NCBI GenBank assembly: GCA_937919075.1
Contig: CALFOF010000334.1
Coordinates: 1 to 5,814, forward strand
Source: an uncultured Cyanobium sp.
Lineage (GTDB): Bacteria; Cyanobacteriota; Cyanobacteriia; PCC-6307; Cyanobiaceae
Direction of reading: 5' to 3'
Length of the DNA: 5,814 nt
Each line of letters starts with the position of its first letter. Positions within the stretch are counted from its first letter, which is position 1. This document shows positions 1-5,814 of the stretch, piece after piece. Both the position numbers and the translations under genes were made by a program. The notes under the pieces are model-generated. The model had not been told where the DNA came from, made no database searches, and was given only the letters and a program-made list of their open reading frames with translations.

Positions 1-88
1 CAACGTCGTAGTAGGCATCGTCGGGCCGGAGGTGGTAGCGGTAGGCCGAGCGGCAGACCCTGGGGCTGTCGTCCCAGGAGCCGCCGCG
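1..88 (-). other. Candidate hypervariable (DGR-type) region at the end of the FGE domain
   Basis: This stretch covers residues 908-936 of the vWA-FGE protein. Constant-looking anchors (RGGSW 908-912, P916, CRSA 919-922, R924, P929) alternate with Asp913, Asp914, Ser915, Val918, Tyr923, Tyr925, His926, Leu927, Asp930, Ala932, Tyr933, Tyr934 and Asp935. All of these use NNC codons (GAC, AGC, GTC, TAC, CAC, CTC, GCC). That is the outcome expected if an AAC-rich template repeat were copied with adenine mutagenesis, as in diversity-generating retroelements whose targets often end in this C-type-lectin/FGE fold. The caveats are real: non-DGR FGE-type proteins vary naturally at these same positions, the gene favours C/G third bases anyway, and no template repeat or reverse transcriptase lies inside the window. 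Confidence 0.35.
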
Positions 89-2809
89 CAGCAGCCTCGG
101 TTCCTTTTCGCTGTCGTTTGCTTTCTCTGTCGATGGCTTCTTATTCGGGACAGTGGGGTTCAACCAGGCGCTGCCATCGGCAGGCGCTCCCTCATAGCTG
201 TTATGCCAGTGATCCAGGCACCATTCCCCCACGTTGCCGTGCATGTCATGCAGGCCCCAGTCATTGGCGGGGAACATCCCCACCGGAGTGGTCTGTCGCC
301 GATACAGGCCTTTCGTGCCATCGGCATAGCTGCCGTTGCCGTCGTAATTGGCCAGCTCCGTGGTGATCGTGGGGCCGAAGTGAAAGGGCGTGATGCTGCC
401 CGCACGGCAGGCGTATTCCCACTGGGCTTCGCTAGGCAGGGTGTAAGTGCGGCCCGTGCGCTGGCTCAGCCTTTTGCAAAATTCCATCGCGTCATGCCAG
501 CTCACGTTCTCCACCGGGCGCTGGTCGCTATCCGGTTGCTCGTCGAAGCTGGAGGGGTTTGGGTTCAATTCCCGGCCCCAGTGCTCTGCAGGCTGCTTGC
601 TCCACTCCGCCACCTGCCGCCACTGGGCCAGGGTGATCGGGGTTTGGCTGATGAAGAAACCCTGCAGCGTCACCTCATGTTGGGGGCCTTCATCAGCTGA
701 TCGCTCGGGTTCATCGGAGGGGGAACCCATCAGGAACGTGCCGGTGGGGATTTCCACGAGGGTGAGCTGAGGCAGTGGCTGAGCTGTGGCATCGCGGGAT
801 TCCCCTAGCGGTTCATGGAAACACCAGGCGGATCCCTCGCTGAAAACAATTTCCGGATCACGGGCAGTTTCCCCTTTCGCGCGAAAGCGCACACCTGCTG
901 AAGGTTGAATCTTTGCTGTGGTGAACTTAAGGGGCTTCAGATTCAGCTCCTCAAACCAGGCTGTTTCAACGCGCACCAGCTCCAGCGGCGGCACCTCCAC
1001 CAGCTGGGCAGTTTCAAACACCTCCTCTTCAAAGGCCACCGCAGGCGGCCAGAGGGGAGGCGGCAGAGAGCCGGTGCCGGTGCGCAGCTCCTGGGCCAGC
1101 TCACGGAACGGTTGGCCCGGCAGCCGATCGAGCATGGCTGCGGTCACATTGGCGATGTGGGCCAGCCCCTCAGCGCCGGCCGGCAGCGGTGTGCGGGGGT
1201 CGGTAAGCAGGGTCTGGAAGCTGTCGCGGCGGCCCTGCTGGTTCCAGTGGCGCTCCAGCAGATCGGTGATCGCCTGGATCACCTTCACCTTGCGATAGGG
1301 ATCCAGCTGGTCCTCCAGCAGCTGCTGCACAGCAGGCAGCAGCTCAAATTGCACCAGGTTGGGGTTGATTTCCCCATCGCCTTCGCAGCGGCGCACCAGC
1401 CCACTCACCAACACCTCGGCCAGCGGCAGCGGCGCCAGCTGATCCGGCAGTTCGGCCGCCAGCAGATAGCGCAACACCGGCAGGGTGAGCAGCGGCGCGG
1501 CGGCCATCTTCCGCATCAGCCGCTGGGCCTCCGGGCTCGCCTGCTGGCAGAAGGCCAGCCACAGGTTGTCGGCCTCCGTGGGGCTGATCTGGGCATCGGC
1601 TTGTACAGCCTGGCTCGGTAGGGGCAGCGGCTGGCTTGGATCAGCCAGGGGCAGCACCGTGCCGCCGCTGCAGGCCAGGCGATCCCCCATCACCAACGCC
1701 GCCCAGGGGGCCAGATCGCGTGGGTCGAGCGACAGCACCGGCAACCTCAGCCCCTCTGGTGGTGGCAGCGGTGCGGCAGTCGATCGCCGCCGGGGTTCCA
1801 GGTTGGCCAGAGGCACTGCCTGGTAGCCGCTGTTGGGCCCCAGCTCCCTGCCGTTGCTGAGGGTCACCGGCGTACCACTCCGCAGGGCGGTGCGCTCCCA
1901 ATACCGCATCGGCAAGGTATGCACGATGGCCACCGGCCCCTGCTGGGCCACCCCCTCCAACCACAGGGCCATGGAGCCGTCCCACCAGTGGCGGCCGGCC
2001 GTGTCGCTGAGCAGCAGGTGCAGGGTCGTGCCATCCGAGCTCTGGCGGCCCCGGCGAACCGCGCTGGTGGCCTCTTCCAGCTGCTCCAAGCAGAAGCGGT
2101 GCAGCGCCACCTGGGCAAAGGCCTGGCTGCTGGCCAGCAGGCGCTGCAGGTCTTGCGCCAGCGGCCACCACACCGCCATCGCCACACCGGCATCCAGCCA
2201 TAGATGCACCTCCACAGCCGGCACCTTGCGTGGGCTGAAGACCGGCCAGGGGCGGCCCAGATCAGCGCTGCGCTCCGCGCTGCGCTCTTCATCGAGCACG
2301 CGCCAGCGCGGATGGGGCTGCTTCTGGAGCAGGGGCCGCAGGGCCATCAGCAACGGCAGCGGACGTTGCAGCAACGGCATCTGGCTCAGTAGCAGGGGCA
2401 CCGCACCCGTGCGCCGCAACAGCTGCTCGCGCACATCCCCATCGTTGGGAAGCAAGGCCGAACTGAGCAGCCGCGCCACCGCCTCAGCCGGCTCGTCCGC
2501 GGGGGCGGGCGATGAGGGAAACACACTGGGGGTGTGGGGATCGGGTGGCGCTAGGGCCGATGGCCTGGAAGCAATCGGAGTGGGATGGTCGAGGCTGATG
2601 TTGTCAACTCGATCAGGCTCTACGGCTTCGGGCACGGGAGCGGAGGGCAGGCCGCCGGCAGGCACATACCGGCGCGGCAGCTGGCGGCCCTTGAAGCTGT
2701 GGTTGAGCCACAGCCAATCGGCGAAACCGCGGGCATCGCCAGGTTCACCCCCCTGCTCCACCCACCAGGCGAGCAGCTCTTGCAGGGCCTGCCGCCGCAG
2801 ATCAGCCAC
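1..2809 (-). CDS. vWA-like (SAV_2336-related) protein fused to a C-terminal FGE/SUMF1-type domain (3' end beyond window)
   Basis: A single uninterrupted frame of 936 codons runs from the GTG at 2809 (8-base overlap with the MoxR end) to the left edge; the true end is outside. Residues 1-50 are a helical block (FADWLWLNHSFKGR, 29-42), followed by a Pro-rich linker (51-105). Residues 150-310 resemble SAV_2336-type proteins: RWRVLDEERSAERSAD (168-183), then a vWA-like fold with VEVHLWLDAGVAMAVWWP (199-216), LHLLLSDTAGRHWWDGSM (263-280) and GPVAIVHTLPMRYWERT (291-307). The MIDAS is degenerate (D-A-G-V-A for DxSxS). A helical region follows (about 408-575; APLLTLPVLRYLL, LPLAEVLVSGLVRR, FQTLL). 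Residues about 680-936 are FGE/SUMF1-type: LVEIPTGTFLMGS (684-696), PITLAQW (724-730), RPVENVSWHDAMEFCKRLS (764-782), LPSEAQWEYACRAG (791-804), WGLHDMHGNVGEWC (851-864), RGGSW (908-912). It would be the vWA partner of MoxR and VMAP. The FGE module could bind ligand rather than oxidise sulfatases, because one of the two catalytic cysteines is missing. Confidence 0.88.
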   Translation of the reverse strand, partial: MADLRRQALQELLAWWVEQGGEPGDARGFADWLWLNHSFKGRQLPRRYVPAGGLPSAPVPEAVEPDRVDNISLDHPTPIASRPSALAPPDPHTPSVFPSSPAPADEPAEAVARLLSSALLPNDGDVREQLLRRTGAVPLLLSQMPLLQRPLPLLMALRPLLQKQPHPRWRVLDEERSAERSADLGRPWPVFSPRKVPAVEVHLWLDAGVAMAVWWPLAQDLQRLLASSQAFAQVALHRFCLEQLEEATSAVRRGRQSSDGTTLHLLLSDTAGRHWWDGSMALWLEGVAQQGPVAIVHTLPMRYWERTALRSGTPVTLSNGRELGPNSGYQAVPLANLEPRRRSTAAPLPPPEGLRLPVLSLDPRDLAPWAALVMGDRLACSGGTVLPLADPSQPLPLPSQAVQADAQISPTEADNLWLAFCQQASPEAQRLMRKMAAAPLLTLPVLRYLLAAELPDQLAPLPLAEVLVSGLVRRCEGDGEINPNLVQFELLPAVQQLLEDQLDPYRKVKVIQAITDLLERHWNQQGRRDSFQTLLTDPRTPLPAGAEGLAHIANVTAAMLDRLPGQPFRELAQELRTGTGSLPPPLWPPAVAFEEEVFETAQLVEVPPLELVRVETAWFEELNLKPLKFTTAKIQPSAGVRFRAKGETARDPEIVFSEGSAWCFHEPLGESRDATAQPLPQLTLVEIPTGTFLMGSPSDEPERSADEGPQHEVTLQGFFISQTPITLAQWRQVAEWSKQPAEHWGRELNPNPSSFDEQPDSDQRPVENVSWHDAMEFCKRLSQRTGRTYTLPSEAQWEYACRAGSITPFHFGPTITTELANYDGNGSYADGTKGLYRRQTTPVGMFPANDWGLHDMHGNVGEWCLDHWHNSYEGAPADGSAWLNPTVPNKKPSTEKANDSEKEPRLLRGGSWDDSPRVCRSAYRYHLRPDDAYYDV
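2264..2287 (-). repeat. Two 12-base tandem units encoding ERSA-ERSA
   Basis: Two adjacent 12-base units differ at one position and encode residues 175-182 of the vWA-FGE protein. The repeat is in frame and falls where related SAV_2336-type proteins carry a DEE..A..IA-like motif. It may therefore be a family motif that happens to repeat rather than a recent duplication. Confidence 0.6.
2802..2809 (-). promoter_or_regulatory. Eight-base overlap (GTGGCTGA) between MoxR and the vWA-FGE gene
   Basis: The GTG start of the vWA-FGE gene (2809-2807) lies inside the last codons of MoxR, whose stop is TGA at 2804-2802. A purine-rich GAGGAGA stretch sits about 20 bases upstream of the GTG, rather far for a normal Shine-Dalgarno. 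The overlap supports the GTG as start, because the encoded N-terminus (VADLRRQALQELLAWW) begins a plausible helix directly. Coupled translation would keep MoxR and its vWA partner near equal amounts. Confidence 0.65.
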
Positions 2810-3893
2810 CGTCGCTGAGCCGCTTGAACAGAATCTCCTCCAGTGCCTTCATCTGCTTCTCACCGGGGCGCTGTTGTTCAGGGCCACAGAGCAGATGCAG
2901 GGCATTGAGCAACTGGTCGGTGGCGCGATCGAGCTGGCCCTCGGTGCCAAGGAAGCTGTCGATCCGAGCCAATGCTGCCTTCTCATCCAGGCCTATGGCT
3001 TCTCTATCGGTGCCGAAGTGCTGGCGTGCCACATCCAGCAGGGTTTCGCGTTGGCTGGGGGTGGGCATCTCCACCCGGATGCAGCGGCGATGGAAGGCCG
3101 GCGGAAAATCACGCTCGCGGTTGGAGGTCATCACCACGATCGGGAAGGCCTGGCACTGCACCCGCCCCGCCCCGATGGAAGCGCGGCAGGCTGGGTCATC
3201 CGTGTCGACCTCGGCCAAAGCACTGTTGACAAGTTGACCGCCCGACTGGCGGGCTTCGCGGCGGAGCTGCGGAATCTCATAAGACCCCTCCTCAAACAAA
3301 TGCAGCAGCTCATTGGGCAACTGCAGATCCGACTTGTCGATCTCATCGATCAGCAGCACCCGCGGCGTGGCAAAAGGCAAAAAGGCGGTGCCCAGGGGCC
3401 CGAGGGTGATGAAGTCAGACGCAGATACTGTGCTGCCGCTCTGCGAATCGCGCAGGCGATCGAGTGCCTCGTAGCGATACAGCCCTTCGCGCACTTCGCT
3501 GCGGGGGGTGATCGGCCAGCACAGCACCCGCCCGAGGCCCAACTCATGGGCAATGGCATAGGCCAGGCTGGTTTTGCCGCAACCGGGCGTGCCGGTGATC
3601 AATAGCGGCCGGCGCAGATGGATCGCGGCGTTCACCGCCAGACGCACAGCCTCCGCCTCCTCGGTGAACGCATCGCCCTGCTGGCGGGGCAAACGGAACA
3701 CCGCCCCGCGACCACGCTGTTTGTCATCCATGGGCGGCACCGCATAGGGAGAATCGACACCCGGATCGAAGCGCCGCCAGGGCGGTGGCTCCGGCAACTC
3801 CACCACCGCCGGTGAGGCATCGGCAGCCTGGAGCGTGTTCGTGAACACGCCCCAGGGGAGTTCGGCAGGACCTGGACTTGGCTTGGTGGTCAT
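2802..3893 (-). CDS. MoxR-type AAA+ ATPase
   Basis: This is a 363-residue protein. I chose the ATG at 3893 because it lies 4 bases after the upstream stop; the longer open frame to 4157 only reads the TIR-VMAP gene in another frame. Residues 1-60 are a Pro-rich, probably disordered tail. The AAA+ core follows: Walker A GTPGCGKTS (101-109), the subfamily block WPITPRSEVREGLYRYEAL (126-144), Walker B VLLIDEIDKSD (179-189), sensor 1 VMTSNRERDFP with Asn258 (254-264), and arginine-finger candidates Arg269/Arg270 in FHRRC. A helical C-terminal lid (about 280-363) completes it. All ATPase residues are present, so it should be active. MoxR proteins act as chaperones with vWA-domain partners, threading or remodelling them. 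The next gene encodes a vWA-like protein and the previous one a VMAP, which is exactly the ternary set. No clear Shine-Dalgarno is seen, so translation probably depends on coupling at both ends. The length is normal for this MoxR class. Confidence 0.93.
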   Translation of the reverse strand: MTTKPSPGPAELPWGVFTNTLQAADASPAVVELPEPPPWRRFDPGVDSPYAVPPMDDKQRGRGAVFRLPRQQGDAFTEEAEAVRLAVNAAIHLRRPLLITGTPGCGKTSLAYAIAHELGLGRVLCWPITPRSEVREGLYRYEALDRLRDSQSGSTVSASDFITLGPLGTAFLPFATPRVLLIDEIDKSDLQLPNELLHLFEEGSYEIPQLRREARQSGGQLVNSALAEVDTDDPACRASIGAGRVQCQAFPIVVMTSNRERDFPPAFHRRCIRVEMPTPSQRETLLDVARQHFGTDREAIGLDEKAALARIDSFLGTEGQLDRATDQLLNALHLLCGPEQQRPGEKQMKALEEILFKRLSDGG

Positions 3894-3900
3894 CGGTTCA
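3891..3900 (-). promoter_or_regulatory. Four-base stop/start junction between TIR-VMAP and MoxR
   Basis: On the minus strand this reads TGA-ACCG-ATG. The spacing is too short for a promoter or a separate ribosome binding site, and no purine-rich Shine-Dalgarno is seen in the preceding bases. This junction fixes the MoxR start at 3893 and implies re-initiation and co-transcription. Confidence 0.7.
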
Positions 3901-5523
3901 GAAGCTGAGGATCGGGGCCTGGTCCACCGCCGCAGCGGGGGCGCGCTCGGGATGGTCAAACAGGAGGGCGATGTCGTGCACCAGAGGGTCGTCGGCGATC
4001 GCTTTGCGATCGAGAGGCAGGGCTTCAAGACGCCTGCAATCGCCCGCGACAGGGTCGCCCGTGTTGTGGCCGGCAAGGGGTTCGCCGTAGCGATTGAGAT
4101 AGCCAAGAAGCTTCGACTGCTTGGGCTTGGGCCGATCAGGGAGATGCCAGAGCGCAACCGGAGCCATCGTCAGCAACATGCTCTCCAGCCACACAAGACG
4201 CTGGTTACGATCGCTCTCCAGTGGGCGAAGACGCTTAATGCCTACCCGTGAAGCATCGTTTTCCGCCGCACTGAGTTGGGCGGTCTGGCAGGCCTCAGGG
4301 CCAGCCAGCCAGCTTCCTTCACCTCTTGAAAGGCATCGATATTTAGCTTCCAGCTGAGCTCGCACAGATCTGTACTGGGGATGTTCGAGACGCTCCCAAG
4401 AGCGCAGCACATAGGGAACGAGCCCATGAAGAGGAACAACCGAGCTGGTGCTTCTTCGGCTGTCGCGCAGTTGCAATGAGCTCCAGCAAAAATCCAACCA
4501 CTCCACAGGCACAAACAGCTCCAGGATGCAGTTCGCACCGAACGTCTGCTGCTGCAACCAATCAACAATCTCCTGCAGCAAATCCACCACGCTGCTGTGA
4601 GAATGCCCTGCGGCTGCAGCCGAAGAGGGAGTTGGCTCTGTGGACCGCCTCACCAAAGGGCCCGTGTTTGGAGTGATGCCGCACGGTTCATAGTGGCTGT
4701 TTGCTGGTTGTTTCAGAGCGATTCGCCAGCTGTAAAGGAGTGCTCCTGATTCACCACTTGTGGCCTGAGCCAGCTGCAGTGTGAGGGCCAGGAAATGGAA
4801 CCCTTCATCAGGGTTCGCCTGCTGAGTTGCTGGGTCCACATCTGGAGGTGGCATTTCAGAGGGTCTGATTTGGTCGGCCAAGCCTTTCTCTTCCAACCGC
4901 TGCAGCACCAGCTTGCGAATGGAACGAAACCCCTGCTCCCGGATGGCCTCAGCGCCCTGCGGCATGGCGCGGATGCTTAAGGCACGGATGAGATCGGGCA
5001 ACTTGCTGGGCAGCTCAGCAATCTGATCCACAAGATTCCAAGATTCAGGGGATCCCTTCCTCTCTGGATCGGCGAGTTCCATCAGCTCTTGCTCTTGCTT
5101 CAGCCGGGCCAGCCAATGCTTGACAAGCTCCCTGGGATGGCTGATGTCATCCAGCGCATCCTCCAAAACCAGCGCCAGCACGTCGGAACCAAATTCCTCG
5201 AAATCAAAACTGCGGCGCCGGAAGGCCTGCAGCAACTCATGCACCATGCACCAATCGGAGCGCAGCGACTTGTGGCTGATAACAGCCAGAATCAGATCGC
5301 CACGGGCAATATCACGAGCAAAGTCAACAATCGAATCGCCGGTTTTCACCAGTTTCTTATCGCGACCCACCACGATCTGATCCTCCTGATCCAGCACCCG
5401 GCACAGCTCATCCACAATGGCCTCGCGGTCTTCTGAAGGATTCAGCTCTGCGGCCTGGCCATCGGGGCTGCGGCTCCTCCAGGCGTAGGAGACATACACC
5501 AGCGGTTGATTGGCGCCAGGCAT
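3898..5523 (-). CDS. TIR domain-VMAP-C fusion protein (predicted NADase effector of a vWA-MoxR-VMAP system)
   Basis: This is a 541-residue protein starting at the ATG at 5523, which overlaps the upstream stop codon. The frame stays open to 5781, but that extension is Ala/Gly/Arg-rich shadow of the membrane-protein gene. Residues about 7-125 form a TIR domain: box-1 strand VYVSYAWRS (9-17), then GDSIVDFARDIARGD (62-76), LILAVISHKSLRSDWC (77-92) and HELLQAF (95-101). Glu96 sits in the S..WC..HEL context where NADase-type TIR domains carry their catalytic glutamate. A charged helical region follows (about 130-215), then a Pro/Ser-rich linker. Residues about 240-530 match my recollection of VMAP-C: ILELFVPVEWLDFCW (333-347), VPYVLRSWERL (369-379), TMAPVALWHLPDRP (452-465) and the end block HDIALLFDHPERAPA (516-530). 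By family knowledge TIR would cleave NAD+ and VMAP-C would dock to the vWA/MoxR partners. No signal peptide or membrane segment is seen, so it is likely cytosolic. It reads less GC-rich than the two downstream genes. Confidence 0.88.
   Translation of the reverse strand: MPGANQPLVYVSYAWRSRSPDGQAAELNPSEDREAIVDELCRVLDQEDQIVVGRDKKLVKTGDSIVDFARDIARGDLILAVISHKSLRSDWCMVHELLQAFRRRSFDFEEFGSDVLALVLEDALDDISHPRELVKHWLARLKQEQELMELADPERKGSPESWNLVDQIAELPSKLPDLIRALSIRAMPQGAEAIREQGFRSIRKLVLQRLEEKGLADQIRPSEMPPPDVDPATQQANPDEGFHFLALTLQLAQATSGESGALLYSWRIALKQPANSHYEPCGITPNTGPLVRRSTEPTPSSAAAAGHSHSSVVDLLQEIVDWLQQQTFGANCILELFVPVEWLDFCWSSLQLRDSRRSTSSVVPLHGLVPYVLRSWERLEHPQYRSVRAQLEAKYRCLSRGEGSWLAGPEACQTAQLSAAENDASRVGIKRLRPLESDRNQRLVWLESMLLTMAPVALWHLPDRPKPKQSKLLGYLNRYGEPLAGHNTGDPVAGDCRRLEALPLDRKAIADDPLVHDIALLFDHPERAPAAAVDQAPILSF
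3995..4002. repeat. HIP1 palindrome (GCGATCGC)
   Basis: This is one exact copy of the highly iterated palindrome that is over-represented in many cyanobacterial genomes, inside the TIR-VMAP coding sequence. Several 7-base partial matches (GCGATCG) occur elsewhere in the window. It is a weak pointer to the host lineage and has no known role in this gene. Confidence 0.6.
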
Positions 5524-5525
5524 CA
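5521..5525 (-). promoter_or_regulatory. TGATG stop/start overlap coupling the membrane protein to TIR-VMAP
   Basis: Read on the minus strand, the stop TGA (5525-5523) and the start ATG (5523-5521) share one base. The sequence just upstream has only a G-run (GTGGGGGC) and no standard Shine-Dalgarno. Re-initiation by ribosomes finishing the membrane protein is therefore the likely way in, which would tie TIR effector dosage to its membrane partner. The overlap is seen directly; the coupling is inferred. Confidence 0.7.
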
Positions 5526-5814
5526 GGGCGAGCCCCCACCAGCCGCCGGCCCCTGCCCGCCCAGCAGCACAGCCAGCAACAGCAGCAGATAGAGCAGAGC
5601 GAACAGGCGCGGCACCCAGGTCTCCACCCGGGTGAGGGGCAGGTAGCGCCTGGGGTCCCTGCCTTCGCCCAGCACCGCCCACTCCGCCGCGTAGGGCGCG
5701 GCGGGCAGCAGGGTTTCCAGTTCCAGAATCACCGCGTGCTTGCCGCTGCTGAGCTGGCGGTAGCTGCCCACGATGCGCCACCAGCCATAACAGAGCACCA
5801 GCACCGCGATCAGG
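5523..5814 (-). CDS. RipA/8xMP-family octameric membrane protein, C-terminal part (5' end beyond window)
   Basis: The frame is open to the right edge, so this is the C-terminal 96 residues of a longer protein; the GTG at 5804 is internal, not a credible start. The visible part begins inside a hydrophobic segment (LIAVLVLCYGWW, visible residues 1-12). A polar stretch follows with the blocks SYRQLSSGKHAVILELE (17-33), LLPAAPYAAEW (35-45), LGEGRDPRRYLPLT (48-61) and VETWVP (63-68). A second membrane segment, rich in Leu (about 68-86), and a short Gly/Pro-rich tail end the protein. From memory, the pattern SYRQLNSGKF..I.E.E..LP..P...EW..LGEG....Y.P.T..E..VP is that of the RipA family (named after Francisella RipA, an octameric inner-membrane protein), which often sits beside conflict-system genes. 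Its stop codon shares one base with the TIR-VMAP start (TGATG), so the two are probably translationally coupled. I infer a membrane anchor or sensor for the downstream TIR module. Family call is by motif only. Confidence 0.8.
   Translation of the reverse strand, partial: LIAVLVLCYGWWRIVGSYRQLSSGKHAVILELETLLPAAPYAAEWAVLGEGRDPRRYLPLTRVETWVPRLFALLYLLLLLAVLLGGQGPAAGGGSP

Noticed and set aside
32..1621. Plus-strand open frames at 32-700 and 905-1621
   Set aside because: They are opposite the FGE and helical parts of the vWA-FGE gene, which translates without interruption with recognisable FGE motifs. They show no motifs or ribosome binding sites of their own.
2264..2287. ERSA tandem unit as evidence of recent slippage or a functional repeat
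   Set aside because: There are only two copies, and the position coincides with a conserved acidic/alanine motif of the SAV_2336-like family, so convergence on a motif explains it as well.
1641..2292. Minus-strand frames at 1641-2201 and 1864-2292
   Set aside because: They are alternative frames inside the vWA-FGE gene, with Gly/Ala/Arg-rich low-complexity translations.
1833..3605. Plus-strand open frame of 590 codons
   Set aside because: It lies antisense to the MoxR and vWA-FGE genes, both of which have clear domain motifs. Its translation is Arg/Ser-rich low-complexity text with no family motif, and it crosses the junction of two real genes. Long antisense frames are expected in GC-rich coding DNA.
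3894..4157. N-terminal extension of the MoxR frame up to 4157
   Set aside because: It overlaps the well-supported C-terminal end of VMAP-C and has Ser/Ala/Arg-rich shadow composition. The ATG at 3893 sits in a typical operon position.
5524..5781. N-terminal extension of the TIR-VMAP frame up to 5781
   Set aside because: The added residues are Ala/Gly/Arg-rich and are the out-of-frame reading of the RipA-like membrane gene. The TIR strand begins right after the ATG at 5523.
1..5814. CRISPR arrays, tRNA/rRNA genes, insertion-sequence ends, terminators or stand-alone promoters
   Set aside because: I found no regularly spaced repeats, no tRNA-like cloverleaf, no transposase motif with inverted ends and no hairpin-plus-T-run. 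Essentially every base is within one of the four coding genes.

Overview
The window is wall-to-wall coding on the minus strand. It holds four co-directional genes with no usable gap between them: a 1-base overlap, a 4-base gap and an 8-base overlap. The GC content (about 50-72 % in stretches counted by hand), the GCGATCG-rich text with one exact HIP1 octamer (GCGATCGC, 3995-4002), the weak Shine-Dalgarno signals and the style of the proteins suggest a cyanobacterium, perhaps of the Synechococcus/Cyanobium kind. That host assignment is inference, since no taxonomic marker gene is present.

In transcription order (right to left) the layout is as follows. (1) 5814-5523 is the C-terminal 96 residues of a small membrane protein of the RipA/8xMP (octameric membrane protein) family, cut by the right edge. 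(2) 5523-3898 is a 541-residue protein with an N-terminal TIR domain that keeps its catalytic-type glutamate, fused to a VMAP-C (vWA-MoxR-associated protein, C-terminal) domain. (3) 3893-2802 is a 363-residue MoxR-type AAA+ ATPase with intact Walker A, Walker B, sensor 1 and arginine finger. (4) 2809-1 is at least 936 residues of a vWA-like protein related to the SAV_2336 family, fused to a C-terminal FGE/SUMF1-type domain and cut by the left edge.

Together these form a VMAP-type ternary NTP-dependent conflict system: VMAP plus MoxR plus vWA. Such systems were described computationally by Aravind and co-workers as putative anti-phage/immunity modules. Here the effector is TIR (probable NAD+ consumption), a RipA-like membrane partner sits in front, and an FGE/C-type-lectin-like module is fused to the vWA partner. 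A plausible model is that the FGE/vWA protein senses or scaffolds, MoxR remodels the vWA-VMAP complex using ATP, and the TIR domain is then released to deplete NAD+. The model is inference; only the domains and gene order are seen.

The most provocative detail is at the extreme left edge. The FGE C-terminus (about 1-88) resembles the variable region of diversity-generating retroelement (DGR) targets: fixed RGGSW, CRSA and P anchors separated by residues almost all encoded by NNC codons. If a template repeat and reverse transcriptase lie just beyond the left edge, this would be a hypermutating immune receptor. The window stops before this can be decided.
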